Positions 44,642 to 54,479 of a stretch of DNA of 64,000 bases are shown piece after piece (position 1 is the first letter of the stretch; each line of letters opens with the position of its first letter). Both the position numbers and the translations under genes were made by a program. The notes beneath the pieces are model-generated. The model made no database searches. It saw nothing but the letters and a program-made list of their open reading frames with translations, and was not told where the DNA came from. The stretch is from contig NZ_CP096184.1 in NCBI RefSeq assembly GCF_020447105.2, positions 868,001 to 932,000 on the forward strand. Reading direction: 5' to 3'. The stretch is from Demequina sp. TMPB413. Its GTDB lineage: Bacteria; Actinomycetota; Actinomycetes; Actinomycetales; Demequinaceae.

Positions 44642-46540
44642 GTGCGACGGTTTCTTGAACGAGTGAAGCGACTTGTGTTCGGCGCGCCCGTTGCGACCGA
44701 CCTGTCGAAGCCCCAGGCGCTGCGCAGCAGACTCGCGCTTCCAGTGTTTGGCGCTGGCGTGGTCTCGGCCGTCGCTTACGGTCCCGACGCCGTGGTGGCC
44801 GCGTTGCGGTCAGGCTCGCAACAGTCGGCGATTCCCTTCATGGCCGGTGGCGTCGTCGTCATCTTGCTACTCATTGGCTTTGCGTACGCGTCGCAAGTGC
44901 GCGCCTTCCCCCATGAACGCGGCGACTACGGGGTGGTGAGAGACCGGCTCGGCCAGAGGTTCGGCATGATCACCGGGGCGTCTTTGCTCATCGATTACCT
45001 CTTCACTGTGTCGATCGCCGTCTCGGCCATTGCCGAGATTGTCGTGTTCTTGATCCCCGAATGGTTTGGATCCGAGGCCACGATCGCGGTCGCTGCCCTC
45101 GCCTTCATGACGCTTGCGAACCTGCGCGGCGTCCGTGACAGACGGCGCGTGCTGTTGGCGGTCTGGCATGGCTTCTTGGTGGTGCTCGCTGTGCTCGCGG
45201 TGGTCGGCATCGTGCGCCAAAGCGGAACCACGGCCGCGCCTGTGATGGCGGATTCGACCAACACGTGGTCGGTATTGGTCGCCTATGCGGGTGCGGTGGC
45301 GTCGGGCGCGGTGATGGCGACAGGCCTTGAGCACCTCGCCTCATCGGGCCCTTATCACGCGGAACCCCGTGGTAAGCGGGCCTCGCGCACTCTGCTGACA
45401 GCGGTCGTGGCGGCCGCGATCGCGTTCTTTGTGATCAGTTGGCTCGCGTGGACGTACCGACTCACGGGTTGGGCCAATGGCTCGATCATGATGCAAGTCT
45501 CGGAGCGGGTGTTCGGCAACTCGATCGGCGTATGGGCCGTCGGCATCTCAGCCGTTGCGATCCTGTACGCGGCCGCGACGTCGGTGTTCAGGCGCTTCGC
45601 ACGACTGACGGGCCTCCTCGCCTCCGACGGCGTGTTGCCGCGACAAATGGCAATGCGCAACGACCGACTCGTTCTTCGTGGTGCCATCCTGCTCGTCGCC
45701 GCTCTGTCGGCAACCATCGTGATCTCCCAGCATGCGAGCGTCGACCGCCTCGTCCACATGTTCATCGTGGGCGTCTTCACCGCGATCGTCCTCAGCCAGC
45801 GGGCGATGATCGAGTGGACCACCGCCAAGCTGAAGTTGGTGACGGAGCCACATGAGCGTTGGATGCTGCAGGCCCGCCGCGTCCTTCACATGGTGGCGTC
45901 AGTGGTCGCGGTCGGTGTGCTCGTCGTGACGGCGGTCTTCAACTTCGCCAACGGCGCATGGATAGCCATCGTGCTCATCGTGGTGGTGGTCGTGATGATG
46001 CACTCCATCAAACGCCACTACGCCGCGGTGAAGGCGGACATCTCTCTTGACAAGGCCGCGAGGTCCCCAAGCCTGCCTTCCGCCACCCACGGGATTGTTC
46101 TCGTTGCCCAGATGCACCGGCCGGCCCTGCACGCCCTGGCCTACGCGAAGGCCGCGCGTCACAGCACGCTCAAGGCCGTCACGGTGCAAATCGACAGGGG
46201 CGCAGCGGTGGCGCTGCAGCGCCGCTGGTCGACCATGGACCTCGGCGTGCCGCTCGTCGTGCTTGACTCGCCATACCGCGACCTGGTTGGCCCCATGCTT
46301 GAGTACGTCAAGAACATGCACAGGGCGTCGCCGCGAGAGGCAGTGTTCGTCTATGTGCCCGAATACATCGTCGGGCGATGGTGGGAGCAACTGCTCCACA
46401 ACCGTGCGACCGCTCGGCTACGGGCTCAACTTCTGAACGTGCCAAACGTAGTCGTGAGCGCCGTGCCGTGGATGCTCGAATCTGCGCGCCGCGAGGGGCC
46501 AGTCGACGATCTCATCAACAAAGGACCGGAGCCTCAGTGA
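44642..46540 (+). CDS. KimA-like potassium transporter (APC superfamily)
   Basis: Membrane protein of 632 aa with about twelve helices (residues 30-470) and a soluble C-terminal domain (about 480-620). From memory of B. subtilis KimA (YdaO), the match runs end to end: RLVFGAP at the start, SAVAYGPDAV in helix 1, LLIDYLFTVSIAVSA, and in the tail YAKAARHSTLKAVTV, SPYRDLV and the RWWEQLLHN block. KimA imports potassium with protons and is inhibited by c-di-AMP. The M. tuberculosis locus equivalent is Rv2690c, usually called only an APC permease. Start GTG is leaderless. It overlaps the methyltransferase gene by 4 bp. Confidence 0.85.
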   Translation: MRRFLERVKRLVFGAPVATDLSKPQALRSRLALPVFGAGVVSAVAYGPDAVVAALRSGSQQSAIPFMAGGVVVILLLIGFAYASQVRAFPHERGDYGVVRDRLGQRFGMITGASLLIDYLFTVSIAVSAIAEIVVFLIPEWFGSEATIAVAALAFMTLANLRGVRDRRRVLLAVWHGFLVVLAVLAVVGIVRQSGTTAAPVMADSTNTWSVLVAYAGAVASGAVMATGLEHLASSGPYHAEPRGKRASRTLLTAVVAAAIAFFVISWLAWTYRLTGWANGSIMMQVSERVFGNSIGVWAVGISAVAILYAAATSVFRRFARLTGLLASDGVLPRQMAMRNDRLVLRGAILLVAALSATIVISQHASVDRLVHMFIVGVFTAIVLSQRAMIEWTTAKLKLVTEPHERWMLQARRVLHMVASVVAVGVLVVTAVFNFANGAWIAIVLIVVVVVMMHSIKRHYAAVKADISLDKAARSPSLPSATHGIVLVAQMHRPALHALAYAKAARHSTLKAVTVQIDRGAAVALQRRWSTMDLGVPLVVLDSPYRDLVGPMLEYVKNMHRASPREAVFVYVPEYIVGRWWEQLLHNRATARLRAQLLNVPNVVVSAVPWMLESARREGPVDDLINKGPEPQ

Positions 46541-47727
46541 CCCACACGATTCGCCTGACCATTGGTGCCCCAGCCCACGGCGGTCACTGCATCGCTCGGC
46601 ACGAGGGCCGCGCCGTCTTTGTCAGAGGAGCGTTGCCAGGCGAAGTCGTCGACGCTCGTATCGACGATGCGGCCGCGGATGCCCGATTCTGGAACGCCGA
46701 AGTCACGGCCGTCCTGGAGGCCTCGCCGGACAGAGTCGAACACCCGTGGCCCGAGGCAGGGGTTGGTGGCGTCGGCGGTGCGGAGCTCGGCCACGTCGCG
46801 CTTCCCGCCCAACGGGAGTGGAAGCTCGCGGTCGTGTGCGAGTCCCTGTCCCGCTTCGCCGGTATCGAGTACCAGGGCGACGTCAAGGGGGCTCCTGGAG
46901 ACGACGAGCGGGCGGGCTTGCGCTATCGGACCAGGGTGGCCGCGACGGCGGGTGAGGACGGGCGCGCGACGATGGCCATCCCCGGTAGCGGCGTGAGGCA
47001 CGCTCTGAGCGCCATGCCGCTAGCCGTTGAGGAGGCCGAGGCGGCGTTGCTGTCAGCCAAGGCCGAACCAGGTCAGTTGATCGAGGTGGCGAGGACGTCG
47101 CTGGGGGAGACCTACGTCTCCCGCGGCAAGGGCGACCACAAGATTCTCACCGAAACGGTGAGCGTCGGGGGGCGTAGCTTTGCATACGCCTTGCGAGCGG
47201 GCGAGTTCTGGCAGGTCCACCGCGAGGCCCCTGGTGTCCTGCTTGCCGAGGTGCTCCGTCTGGTGGGCGACGCGCCGCGGGTTCTCGACCTGTATTCAGG
47301 CGCGGGACTCTTCGCCGTCCCCTTCGCGGCCGAGGGCAGGGACGTCACCGCCGTGGAACTGGCAGGAGCGAACTCGAAAGGAAAGTCGAGCCTGCAGCAG
47401 AACCTGCGTGGCTACGCGAGCGCGACTGCAGTGGCAGGGGACACGCGCAAGACGGTCACGGCCATGGTCGCGGCCGATCAAGACTGGTCGCGCGGCGCGG
47501 TAGTGCTCGACCCTCCTCGTTCGGGAGCGAAGTCAGCGACCGTGCAAGCGATCGCTGCGCTTGAGCCACAACGCATCGTCTACGTCGCTTGCGACCCCGT
47601 CGCTCTGGCACGCGACGCGAAGACCCTCTCCGAGCGCGGATACCGCGCCGCGGAGATTCAAGCATTCGACCTGTTCCCCATGACCCATCACATCGAGACG
47701 GTGGCACTCTTCGAACGCACACCTTGA
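46537..47727 (+). CDS. TRAM-domain RNA (uracil-C5) methyltransferase
   Basis: Enzyme of 396 aa of the RumA/TrmA family. An N-terminal TRAM RNA-binding domain (about residues 3-60) precedes a Rossmann domain with LDLYSGAGLFAVP for SAM binding; DPPRSG and the catalytic Cys in VYVACDP are present. The cysteine cluster for the iron-sulfur centre of RlmD is missing. It corresponds to Rv2689c. Start GTG overlaps the transporter stop by 4 bp. The target uridine (rRNA or tRNA) is uncertain. Confidence 0.87.
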   Translation: MTHTIRLTIGAPAHGGHCIARHEGRAVFVRGALPGEVVDARIDDAAADARFWNAEVTAVLEASPDRVEHPWPEAGVGGVGGAELGHVALPAQREWKLAVVCESLSRFAGIEYQGDVKGAPGDDERAGLRYRTRVAATAGEDGRATMAIPGSGVRHALSAMPLAVEEAEAALLSAKAEPGQLIEVARTSLGETYVSRGKGDHKILTETVSVGGRSFAYALRAGEFWQVHREAPGVLLAEVLRLVGDAPRVLDLYSGAGLFAVPFAAEGRDVTAVELAGANSKGKSSLQQNLRGYASATAVAGDTRKTVTAMVAADQDWSRGAVVLDPPRSGAKSATVQAIAALEPQRIVYVACDPVALARDAKTLSERGYRAAEIQAFDLFPMTHHIETVALFERTP

Positions 47728-47744
47728 GCGTGCGCTCGCCTCGG

Positions 47745-47750
47745 TAGGAT
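47745..47750 (+). promoter_or_regulatory. -10 box TAGGAT upstream of acn
   Basis: TAGGAT lies 25 nt before the aconitase ATG, with TTGAGC 15 nt farther up (47724-47729) as a weak -35. The latter overlaps the stop codon of the methyltransferase gene. Confidence 0.45.
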
Positions 47751-47775
47751 GGAATCTCACGAGTCAAGGAGCGCA

Positions 47776-50586
47776 ATGAGCATCAACAGCCTGGGATCAA
47801 AGTCCACCCTCACCGTGGGCCCAACGTCGTACGAGATCTACCGCCTGGATGCAGTGCCAGGGCTGGAGAAGCTTCCGTACTCGCTGAAGATCCTGGCAGA
47901 GGCGCTCTTACGGACAGAGGACGGTGCCAACATCACCGCCGATCACGTGAAGGCGCTCGCTGGGTGGAATCCTGCGGCCGAACCCGACACGGAGATTCAG
48001 TTCACCCCGGCCCGTGTGGTCATGCAGGACTTCACCGGCGTCCCTTGCGTCGTCGACCTCGCCACCATGCGAGAAGCAGTGGTCGAACTCGGCGGGGACC
48101 CTGCGGTCATTAACCCGCTCGCCCCTGCAGAGATGGTCATCGACCACTCGGTCGTCATCGACATCTTTGGCCGCGGGGATGCTTTGCAACGCAACACCGA
48201 CCTCGAGTATGAGCGCAACCGCGAGCGCTACCAATTCTTGCGCTGGGGCCAGACGGCCTTCGACAACTTCAAGGTGGTGCCGCCAGGCACAGGAATCGTC
48301 CACCAAGTCAATCTTGAGTACCTCGCCCGTGGTGTCATGACGAAGGACGCAGACGGGGTCACGCAGGCGTACCCAGACTCGTGCGTCGGTACTGACTCTC
48401 ACACCACGATGATCAACGGCCTGGGAGTACTCGGCTGGGGCGTCGGCGGCATCGAAGCGGAGGCGGCGATGCTCGGCCAACCGGTGTCCATGCTCATCCC
48501 CAAGGTGGTCGGCTTCAAGCTTTCCGGCCAGATCCCTGCGGGAGCGACGGCGACGGACGTGGTGTTGACCATCACCGAGATGCTGCGCAAGCACGGGGTT
48601 GTGGGCAAGTTCGTGGAGTTCTACGGAGAAGGTGTGGGCGCAGTGCCGCTCGCGAATCGCGCCACCATCGGCAATATGAGCCCCGAGTTCGGCTCGACTG
48701 CCGCGATCTTCCCGATCGACGACGTCACGATCGAGTACTTGCGCATGACGGGTCGCCAGCCCGAGCAAGTGGCACTCGTCGAGGCGTACTGCAAGGAGCA
48801 GGGGCTGTGGCATGACCCGAGCGCGGCCGACTACGTGGAGCCGGTGTTCTCGGAGTACCTTGAACTGGATTTGAGCACTGTGGTGCCCTCGATTGCAGGG
48901 CCAAAGCGTCCCCAAGACCGCATCGCTCTCACCGACGCGAAGACGGGTTTTGCGGGCGTCATCGGGGACTACGCCCGCCACGAGGAGCAGGTCACCAAGG
49001 GACTCGACGAGTCAGTAGAAGAGACCTTCCCCGCTTCGGATCCCATTGCCGCCGAGTCGCACGCTGGCGACGCGCCGCAGCCGCGCGCCGTCGCGAGTGA
49101 GGCGGGAAACCGCCCCCAGAAGGTGGTCCCGTTGACTCTGGCCGATGGCACGGCGACCGACCTCGACCATGGTCGCGTGGTCATCGCTTCGATCACCTCG
49201 TGCACGAACACCTCGAACCCCTCGGTCATGCTCGCGGCTGCTCTGCTCGCTCGCAATGCCAATCAGAAGGGTTTGAGGTCCAAGCCTTGGGTCAAGACGT
49301 CGATGGCTCCCGGCTCTCAGGTGGTGACGGACTACTACGAGAAGGCCGGACTGTGGCCAGACCTCGAGGCACTCGGCTTCCACCTGGTGGGCTACGGCTG
49401 CACCACGTGCATCGGCAACTCTGGGCCGCTACCCGCCGAGGTGTCGGAGGCCGTGAACGAGCACGACCTTGCCGTCGTCTCTGTGCTGTCAGGAAACCGC
49501 AACTTTGAGGGACGCATCAATCCAGACGTCAAGATGAACTACTTGGCGTCACCTCCGCTCGTCATTGCCTACGCCCTCGCTGGCACGATGGACTTTGACT
49601 TCGAGTCGGAGCCGCTCGGTGTCGACCACGACGGCAAAGACGTCTACCTCAAGGACATCTGGCCGTCACCAGCTGAGGTGGAGTCTGTGGTCGGCTCCTC
49701 GATCACCGAGTCGATGTTCGCGACCAACTACGCGGACGTCTTTGCCGGAGATGAGCGGTGGCGCGGCTTGCCCACGCCTGCAGGCAAGACCTTCGAATGG
49801 GATGCGGACTCGACGTATGTGCGCAAGCCCCCGTATTTCGAGGGAATGGCCGCCAGCCCAGAGCCGGTCAAGGATATCGCTGGCGCGCGCGTCCTGGCGC
49901 TGCTTGGCGACTCGGTGACCACGGATCACATTTCTCCCGCTGGCTCGATCAAGGCGGACAGCCCGGCGGGCGTGTACTTGGCCGAGCACGGGATCGACCG
50001 CAAGGACTTCAACAGCTACGGCTCACGGCGCGGTAACCACGAGATCATGATCAGGGGCACCTTCGCCAACATTAGGCTCAGAAACCTCCTGCTTGACGGC
50101 GTGGAGGGCGGCTTCACGTTCAACTTCCTGAGTGACGCCCAGGACACCATTTACGATGCCGCACAGGCCTACGCCGAGGCAGGCGTCCCGCTCGTCGTGC
50201 TAGCCGGCAAGGAGTATGGCACGGGCTCCAGCCGCGACTGGGCGGCAAAGGGCACCAGCCTGCTGGGCGTCCGCGCCGTAGTCGCCGAAAGCTTCGAGCG
50301 CATTCACCGCTCGAACCTCATCGGGATGGGCGTGCTGCCGCTGCAGTTCCCTGAAGGGAAGTCGGCGGGAGACCTTGGTCTCGACGGCACGGAGACGTTC
50401 AGCATCGAGGGCATCGCGGCCTTCAGCGAGGGCGATCACCCCAGGTCGCTCACCGTGGTGGCGGAGAAGGCCGACGGGTCGGCCGTCAGTTTCGATGCCC
50501 GCGTACGGATCGACACGCCAGGAGAGGCCGACTACTTCCGGCACGGTGGCATCCTGCAGTACGTGTTGCGTTCGCTCGTCGCTTGA
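47776..50586 (+). CDS. acnA: Aconitate hydratase (AcnA type)
   Basis: Enzyme of 936 aa that isomerises citrate and isocitrate. Cluster-binding Cys are in [11 protein letters not shown] and [12 protein letters not shown]; the active-site Ser is in [12 protein letters not shown]. Domain order is the AcnA/IRP1 one, so an RNA-binding role without the cluster is possible. A low-complexity insert near residues 410-455, with ETFPASDP, is longer than in E. coli AcnA but common in actinobacteria. The ATG at 47776 follows AAGGAG. Confidence 0.96.
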   Translation: MSINSLGSKSTLTVGPTSYEIYRLDAVPGLEKLPYSLKILAEALLRTEDGANITADHVKALAGWNPAAEPDTEIQFTPARVVMQDFTGVPCVVDLATMREAVVELGGDPAVINPLAPAEMVIDHSVVIDIFGRGDALQRNTDLEYERNRERYQFLRWGQTAFDNFKVVPPGTGIVHQVNLEYLARGVMTKDADGVTQAYPDSCVGTDSHTTMINGLGVLGWGVGGIEAEAAMLGQPVSMLIPKVVGFKLSGQIPAGATATDVVLTITEMLRKHGVVGKFVEFYGEGVGAVPLANRATIGNMSPEFGSTAAIFPIDDVTIEYLRMTGRQPEQVALVEAYCKEQGLWHDPSAADYVEPVFSEYLELDLSTVVPSIAGPKRPQDRIALTDAKTGFAGVIGDYARHEEQVTKGLDESVEETFPASDPIAAESHAGDAPQPRAVASEAGNRPQKVVPLTLADGTATDLDHGRVVIASITSCTNTSNPSVMLAAALLARNANQKGLRSKPWVKTSMAPGSQVVTDYYEKAGLWPDLEALGFHLVGYGCTTCIGNSGPLPAEVSEAVNEHDLAVVSVLSGNRNFEGRINPDVKMNYLASPPLVIAYALAGTMDFDFESEPLGVDHDGKDVYLKDIWPSPAEVESVVGSSITESMFATNYADVFAGDERWRGLPTPAGKTFEWDADSTYVRKPPYFEGMAASPEPVKDIAGARVLALLGDSVTTDHISPAGSIKADSPAGVYLAEHGIDRKDFNSYGSRRGNHEIMIRGTFANIRLRNLLLDGVEGGFTFNFLSDAQDTIYDAAQAYAEAGVPLVVLAGKEYGTGSSRDWAAKGTSLLGVRAVVAESFERIHRSNLIGMGVLPLQFPEGKSAGDLGLDGTETFSIEGIAAFSEGDHPRSLTVVAEKADGSAVSFDARVRIDTPGEADYFRHGGILQYVLRSLVA

Positions 50587-50589
50587 CGG

Positions 50590-50626
50590 CCAACGCGCGG
50601 AAGCGAACCTCGCTCCCGTTCGTTGG
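50590..50626 (+). terminator. Imperfect hairpin between acnA and dxs
   Basis: A 16-bp stem with three mismatches begins CCAACG and ends CGTTGG around a 5-nt loop, starting 4 bp after the acnA stop. A TACAGT box follows at 50633-50638 and could be the dxs -10. Confidence 0.45.
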
Positions 50627-50667
50627 AGGACTTACAGTGAGACCGAACCGGGAAGTCAGGAGAAAGC

Positions 50668-52524
50668 GTGCTGGAGCGCATCGAATCACCGCGTGATGTG
50701 CGCTCGCTGACCCCAGGGGAGTTGCGCGAACTTGCTGAAGAGATCAGGGACTACCTCGTCGACGCCGTGTCGAAATCGGGTGGGCACCTTGGTCCCAACC
50801 TCGGCGTCGTCGAACTGACGCTCGCGCTGCATCGCGTCTTCGACTCACCCACCGACCGCATCGTGTTTGACACTGGCCATCAGTCGTACGTCCACAAGCT
50901 GCTGACGGGACGGCGCGACTTCTCGACGCTGCGCAAGCGCGGCGGCCTGGCGGGCTATCCCTCCCGTGCAGAATCCGATCACGATGTGGTCGAGAACTCG
51001 CATGCCTCGACGGCACTGTCCTGGGCTGCTGGCATCGCGAGGGGTCACACCTTGAGAGGCGAGACTGACAGAACGACGGTCGCCATCATCGGCGACGGCG
51101 CGCTGACGGGCGGCATGGCCTGGGAGGCGCTCAACTCCCTTGCGGACTGCAACGACAGGGTCGTGATTGTGGTCAACGACAACGGCAGGTCGTACGCCCC
51201 CACGATCGGCGGGCTGGCCCGCCGCCTTGACGGCATGCGCACGTCTCAGGCGTATGAGAACTTCCTCAGTTGGGGCAAGCGCACGTTCCACGCGCGCGGG
51301 CCGGTCAGAGACTTCACGTATCAGACAGTCATGCACGGCAAGCGCGCGCTCAAGGGTCTCATCGGCCCCCAAGGCATGTTCGAGGACCTCGGCCTGAAGT
51401 ACATGGGGCCTGTCGACGGGCACGACGTGGCTCAAGTGGAAGCGGCTCTCACTCACGCCAAGGGCTTCGGTGCGCCGGTGATCGTCCATGTCGTGACCGA
51501 GAAAGGGCGCGGCTACGAGCCTGCTGAGCTGGATGTCGCCGATCGTTTCCACGCCGTCGGGCAGATTCACCCGGAGACAGGACTGCCCGTTGAGCCGTCA
51601 CGGTTCGGGTGGACGGCTGTCTTTGCCGACGAGATGCTCGCGGCAGGCTCCGAGCGAGACGACCTTGTGGGAATGACGGCAGCCATGCTGCAGCCCGTCG
51701 GCCTCCAGCCTTTCGCCGATGCCTACCCCGGCAGGGTGATCGACGTCGGCATCGCCGAACAGCACGCTGTCACGGCCGCCGCAGGGCTCGCGTTCTCCGG
51801 AATGCATCCTGTTGTGGCGGTCTACGCGACCTTCCTCAACAGGGCCTTCGATCAGCTCTTGATGGATGTGGCGCTGCACAAGGCGGGCGTCACCTTCATG
51901 CTCGATCGGGCGGGCATCACTGGGGATGACGGGCCGAGTCACAACGGCATGTGGGATATGGCTCTGCTGCGCCACGTCCCTGGCTTGCGGATGGCGGCCC
52001 CTCGCGATGAGAAGACCTTGCGTTCGGCCTTCCGTGCGGCCATTGACATCGACGACGCCCCGACAGTGGTGCGCTACCCGAAGGGGGCAGTGGGCGAGGC
52101 GATGCCCGCAGTGCGCAGTGTCGAGGACATCGACGTGCTCGCCGAGCACGGAACGGTGCCGCAGGTGGTGGTGTTTGGCATCGGCTCGATGGCAGGCACC
52201 GCGATTGAGGTTGCAGGCAAACTCGCGGCGGGCGGCACCTCGGTGATCGCCGCGACCGCCACCTGGGTACACCCGGTGCCAGAAGGCTTGCTCGAGGTGC
52301 TGGGCGATGCCGAACTCGTCGTGACGGTCGAGGACGGACTGACGGACGCCGGTGTGGGCGAAGAGTGGGCCGAGTTCGCGAGGCTCGCGGGCCACGAGGT
52401 CCACTGGTCGCACCACGGTGTCCCGCGGGAATTCATCGAACACGCGTCTCGGGCACAGGTGCTCGAGCAAGTCGGGCTTGAGGCCTCAGTGATCGCCGAC
52501 GCCGCGGCAGCGCGCCTCGGCTAG
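50668..52524 (+). CDS. dxs: 1-deoxy-D-xylulose-5-phosphate synthase
   Basis: Thiamine-diphosphate enzyme of 618 aa joining pyruvate and glyceraldehyde 3-phosphate, the first step of the MEP isoprenoid route. The ThDP motif is GDGALTGGMAWEALN; DRAGITGDDGPSHNG is the conserved active-site loop in the second domain. The GTG start has AGGAGA upstream. The product feeds the polyprenyl synthetase found at 25315. It converges with the RNase D-like gene, with a 4-bp stop overlap. Confidence 0.97.
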   Translation: MLERIESPRDVRSLTPGELRELAEEIRDYLVDAVSKSGGHLGPNLGVVELTLALHRVFDSPTDRIVFDTGHQSYVHKLLTGRRDFSTLRKRGGLAGYPSRAESDHDVVENSHASTALSWAAGIARGHTLRGETDRTTVAIIGDGALTGGMAWEALNSLADCNDRVVIVVNDNGRSYAPTIGGLARRLDGMRTSQAYENFLSWGKRTFHARGPVRDFTYQTVMHGKRALKGLIGPQGMFEDLGLKYMGPVDGHDVAQVEAALTHAKGFGAPVIVHVVTEKGRGYEPAELDVADRFHAVGQIHPETGLPVEPSRFGWTAVFADEMLAAGSERDDLVGMTAAMLQPVGLQPFADAYPGRVIDVGIAEQHAVTAAAGLAFSGMHPVVAVYATFLNRAFDQLLMDVALHKAGVTFMLDRAGITGDDGPSHNGMWDMALLRHVPGLRMAAPRDEKTLRSAFRAAIDIDDAPTVVRYPKGAVGEAMPAVRSVEDIDVLAEHGTVPQVVVFGIGSMAGTAIEVAGKLAAGGTSVIAATATWVHPVPEGLLEVLGDAELVVTVEDGLTDAGVGEEWAEFARLAGHEVHWSHHGVPREFIEHASRAQVLEQVGLEASVIADAAAARLG

Positions 52525-53804
52525 CCCTCGGACGTGCCGGACCGCTGGTCAGCGTCGAGCACCGCAGCGCGCATGAAGGCCTCAGCGAGGGGTTGTGCGG
52601 TGAGGTCGATCTGCCAGGGCCGTGCTGAACGCGACGTCAAGAAGTCCCTGACCCACTGAACGCCGCCGTCTCGGTACTCCCAACAGGCCCTCCTGGCCGC
52701 ATCCGGCTGCAACAGGTTTTCCACGGGAACGTCATGGCGTTCGGCCAAGGCGGCGAGTGCGAGCTTCGCCTCCGTGAGTCTCGCCGCCGCCTCTGGTCGC
52801 TTGTCAGGCCAGGCCCTTGGCGGGGGAGGGCCGTCGCCGGCCGGAGCTCTCCGTGCGGGAAGGGCCTTCTCTGACAGGGCGAGCGCCGCCTCAATGGCTG
52901 GCCACCAGCGCGGGGCCGCCTTCTTGGTGCCGCGGGTGCGCCACTCGGGGATGTCCAAGAGCGCTTCAAGAGAGGCTGGCTTGCTGCTCGCGGCAGCGAT
53001 GATCGCCGCGTCCCTCAGCACGCGACCAGGAGTGACGTCGCGTCGTTGGGCCTCCCGCTCTCGCTCCTCCCACAGGGCACGCACGATCGCGAGCCCGCGC
53101 TGGTCACGCACCGTGTGAGTACCAGAGGTGCGCCGCCAGGGATCTATCCGGGGCTCGGCTGGGGGAGCCAGGCGCACCGCTTCAAACTCTTGGCGAGCCC
53201 ATTCGCTCTTACCTGCCGCTTCAAGATGCCCAGCAAGGCCATCCCTGAGTTCCAGCAGAATCTCGACGTCAAGGGCCGCGTAGGCAAGCCACGAGTCGGG
53301 AAGAGGGCGCACCGACCAGTCCTGTGCCGAGTGCTCCTTCGCAAGAGCGAAACCCAGTTCTCGCTCCACGACGGCCGCGAGTCCCACCTTGGGCCATCCG
53401 AGCAGCCTAGCTGCGAGTTCTGTGTCGAAGATGGCGGATGGATGGATTCCCAGGTCCTTCACGCCCGGCAGATCCTGGCTTGCGGCGTGGAACACGTACT
53501 CAGCGTCCCCCATGGCTTCATGAAATGCGCTGAGGTCGGGCAGTGCGGCCGCATCGATGAGGGCGATGCCGGCGCCTGCACGCTTGAACTGCACCAGGTA
53601 CGTGGCTTGGCCGTAGCGAAAGCCCGATGCACGTTCAGCGTCGGCCGCGATGGGACCCTTGCCTGTCTTGAAGGCTTCAATGACGCCGTGAAGTTGCTCA
53701 GCAGTCGTGACGATGTCGGGAACCCCGTCGGCAGGCTCCGTCAGGAGGATGGGCGCGGGGCCTTCCTCCTCTGTCGCTGCCGGTTCTTCTTGTGGTGAGC
53801 TCAT
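52521..53804 (-). CDS. RNase D-like 3'-5' exonuclease with HRDC domain
   Basis: Protein of 427 aa. The DEDD exonuclease domain (about residues 30-200) has ADAERASGFRYG (Asp-Glu), FHAASQDL (Asp) and YAALDVEILLEL (Tyr-Asp, DEDDy type). An HRDC domain follows (about 240-310, VRALWEEREREAQRRDVTPGRVL). It probably trims RNA 3' ends. Rv2681 is the match, next to dxs1. The ATG at 53804 overlaps the DUF3000 stop by 4 bp. Confidence 0.9.
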   Translation of the reverse strand: MSSPQEEPAATEEEGPAPILLTEPADGVPDIVTTAEQLHGVIEAFKTGKGPIAADAERASGFRYGQATYLVQFKRAGAGIALIDAAALPDLSAFHEAMGDAEYVFHAASQDLPGVKDLGIHPSAIFDTELAARLLGWPKVGLAAVVERELGFALAKEHSAQDWSVRPLPDSWLAYAALDVEILLELRDGLAGHLEAAGKSEWARQEFEAVRLAPPAEPRIDPWRRTSGTHTVRDQRGLAIVRALWEEREREAQRRDVTPGRVLRDAAIIAAASSKPASLEALLDIPEWRTRGTKKAAPRWWPAIEAALALSEKALPARRAPAGDGPPPPRAWPDKRPEAAARLTEAKLALAALAERHDVPVENLLQPDAARRACWEYRDGGVQWVRDFLTSRSARPWQIDLTAQPLAEAFMRAAVLDADQRSGTSEG

Positions 53805-54355
53805 CTGTGTCCTCCTGGAAGCACGGAAACCCCCTGTGGCGCTGGCGGAACACCCGCGCACATGGCGAGCAGTTCCGTCCACGCAACGATGTGCGGGGCA
53901 AGATCAGAGTCGGTGGGGGTCCACGACACCCTCAACTCGACGGTCACGTCGTCTTCATTCCGCGCGAGCTGGCCGAACGACCGTGACACCACCTTGGTCA
54001 CCGTGCCGCCGAAATGCTCGTGAGGAACGTCGCTGAGTGCCTCGTTAAGCCACGACCACGCCGCGTCCGCCCAGAGATCGTCTTGGCCGACCTCGGCCTC
54101 GACTCGCGCCTGGACCAGCGCCACCACACGGAAGGTCCCGTTCCACGCATCCTGACCCGCGGGATCGTGAAGAGCGACAAACCGGCCGGTCGTCTCGAGG
54201 TCCTCTGGCAGGACGGTGCCGTTGATGGCGACAGCGAAGGGTGCGATGCGCGACGGCGCAGGCGTTTCGACCAAGCGCACGTCGCGACGCGTGCGCGCCC
54301 CCTGCAAGGACAGCAGTGCCTCGCGGAACGCGGCCGGGACGGCCGTGGCATTCAT
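53801..54355 (-). CDS. DUF3000 family protein
   Basis: Protein of 184 aa, matching Rv2680, always seen upstream of the RNase D-like gene in actinobacteria. It shows LPEDLETTGRFVALHDPAGQDAWNGTFR-like conserved middle (split here by eye) and the C-terminal WTELLAMCAG. No catalytic motif is evident. Translationally coupled to the exonuclease gene, so a role with it is likely. Divergent from gnd by 124 bp, where I see no clear box. Confidence 0.85.
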   Translation of the reverse strand: MNATAVPAAFREALLSLQGARTRRDVRLVETPAPSRIAPFAVAINGTVLPEDLETTGRFVALHDPAGQDAWNGTFRVVALVQARVEAEVGQDDLWADAAWSWLNEALSDVPHEHFGGTVTKVVSRSFGQLARNEDDVTVELRVSWTPTDSDLAPHIVAWTELLAMCAGVPPAPQGVSVLPGGHR

Positions 54356-54479
54356 GGCATGAGCCTATGGCGCGGCCGACTGCGTGGCTGGTACGCCACG
54401 CCCTCGGCGCTGCGGGTAGGCCCTTTGGGCATTCCCGTCTAGGCTGGGATGCCGTACCCCTGACGGACAAGGAAGTGAC

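Noticed and set aside
47908-48981. 357-codon open frame opposite aconitase
   Set aside because: It is a shadow of the aconitase frame; composition is His/Arg/Val-rich without domain motifs.
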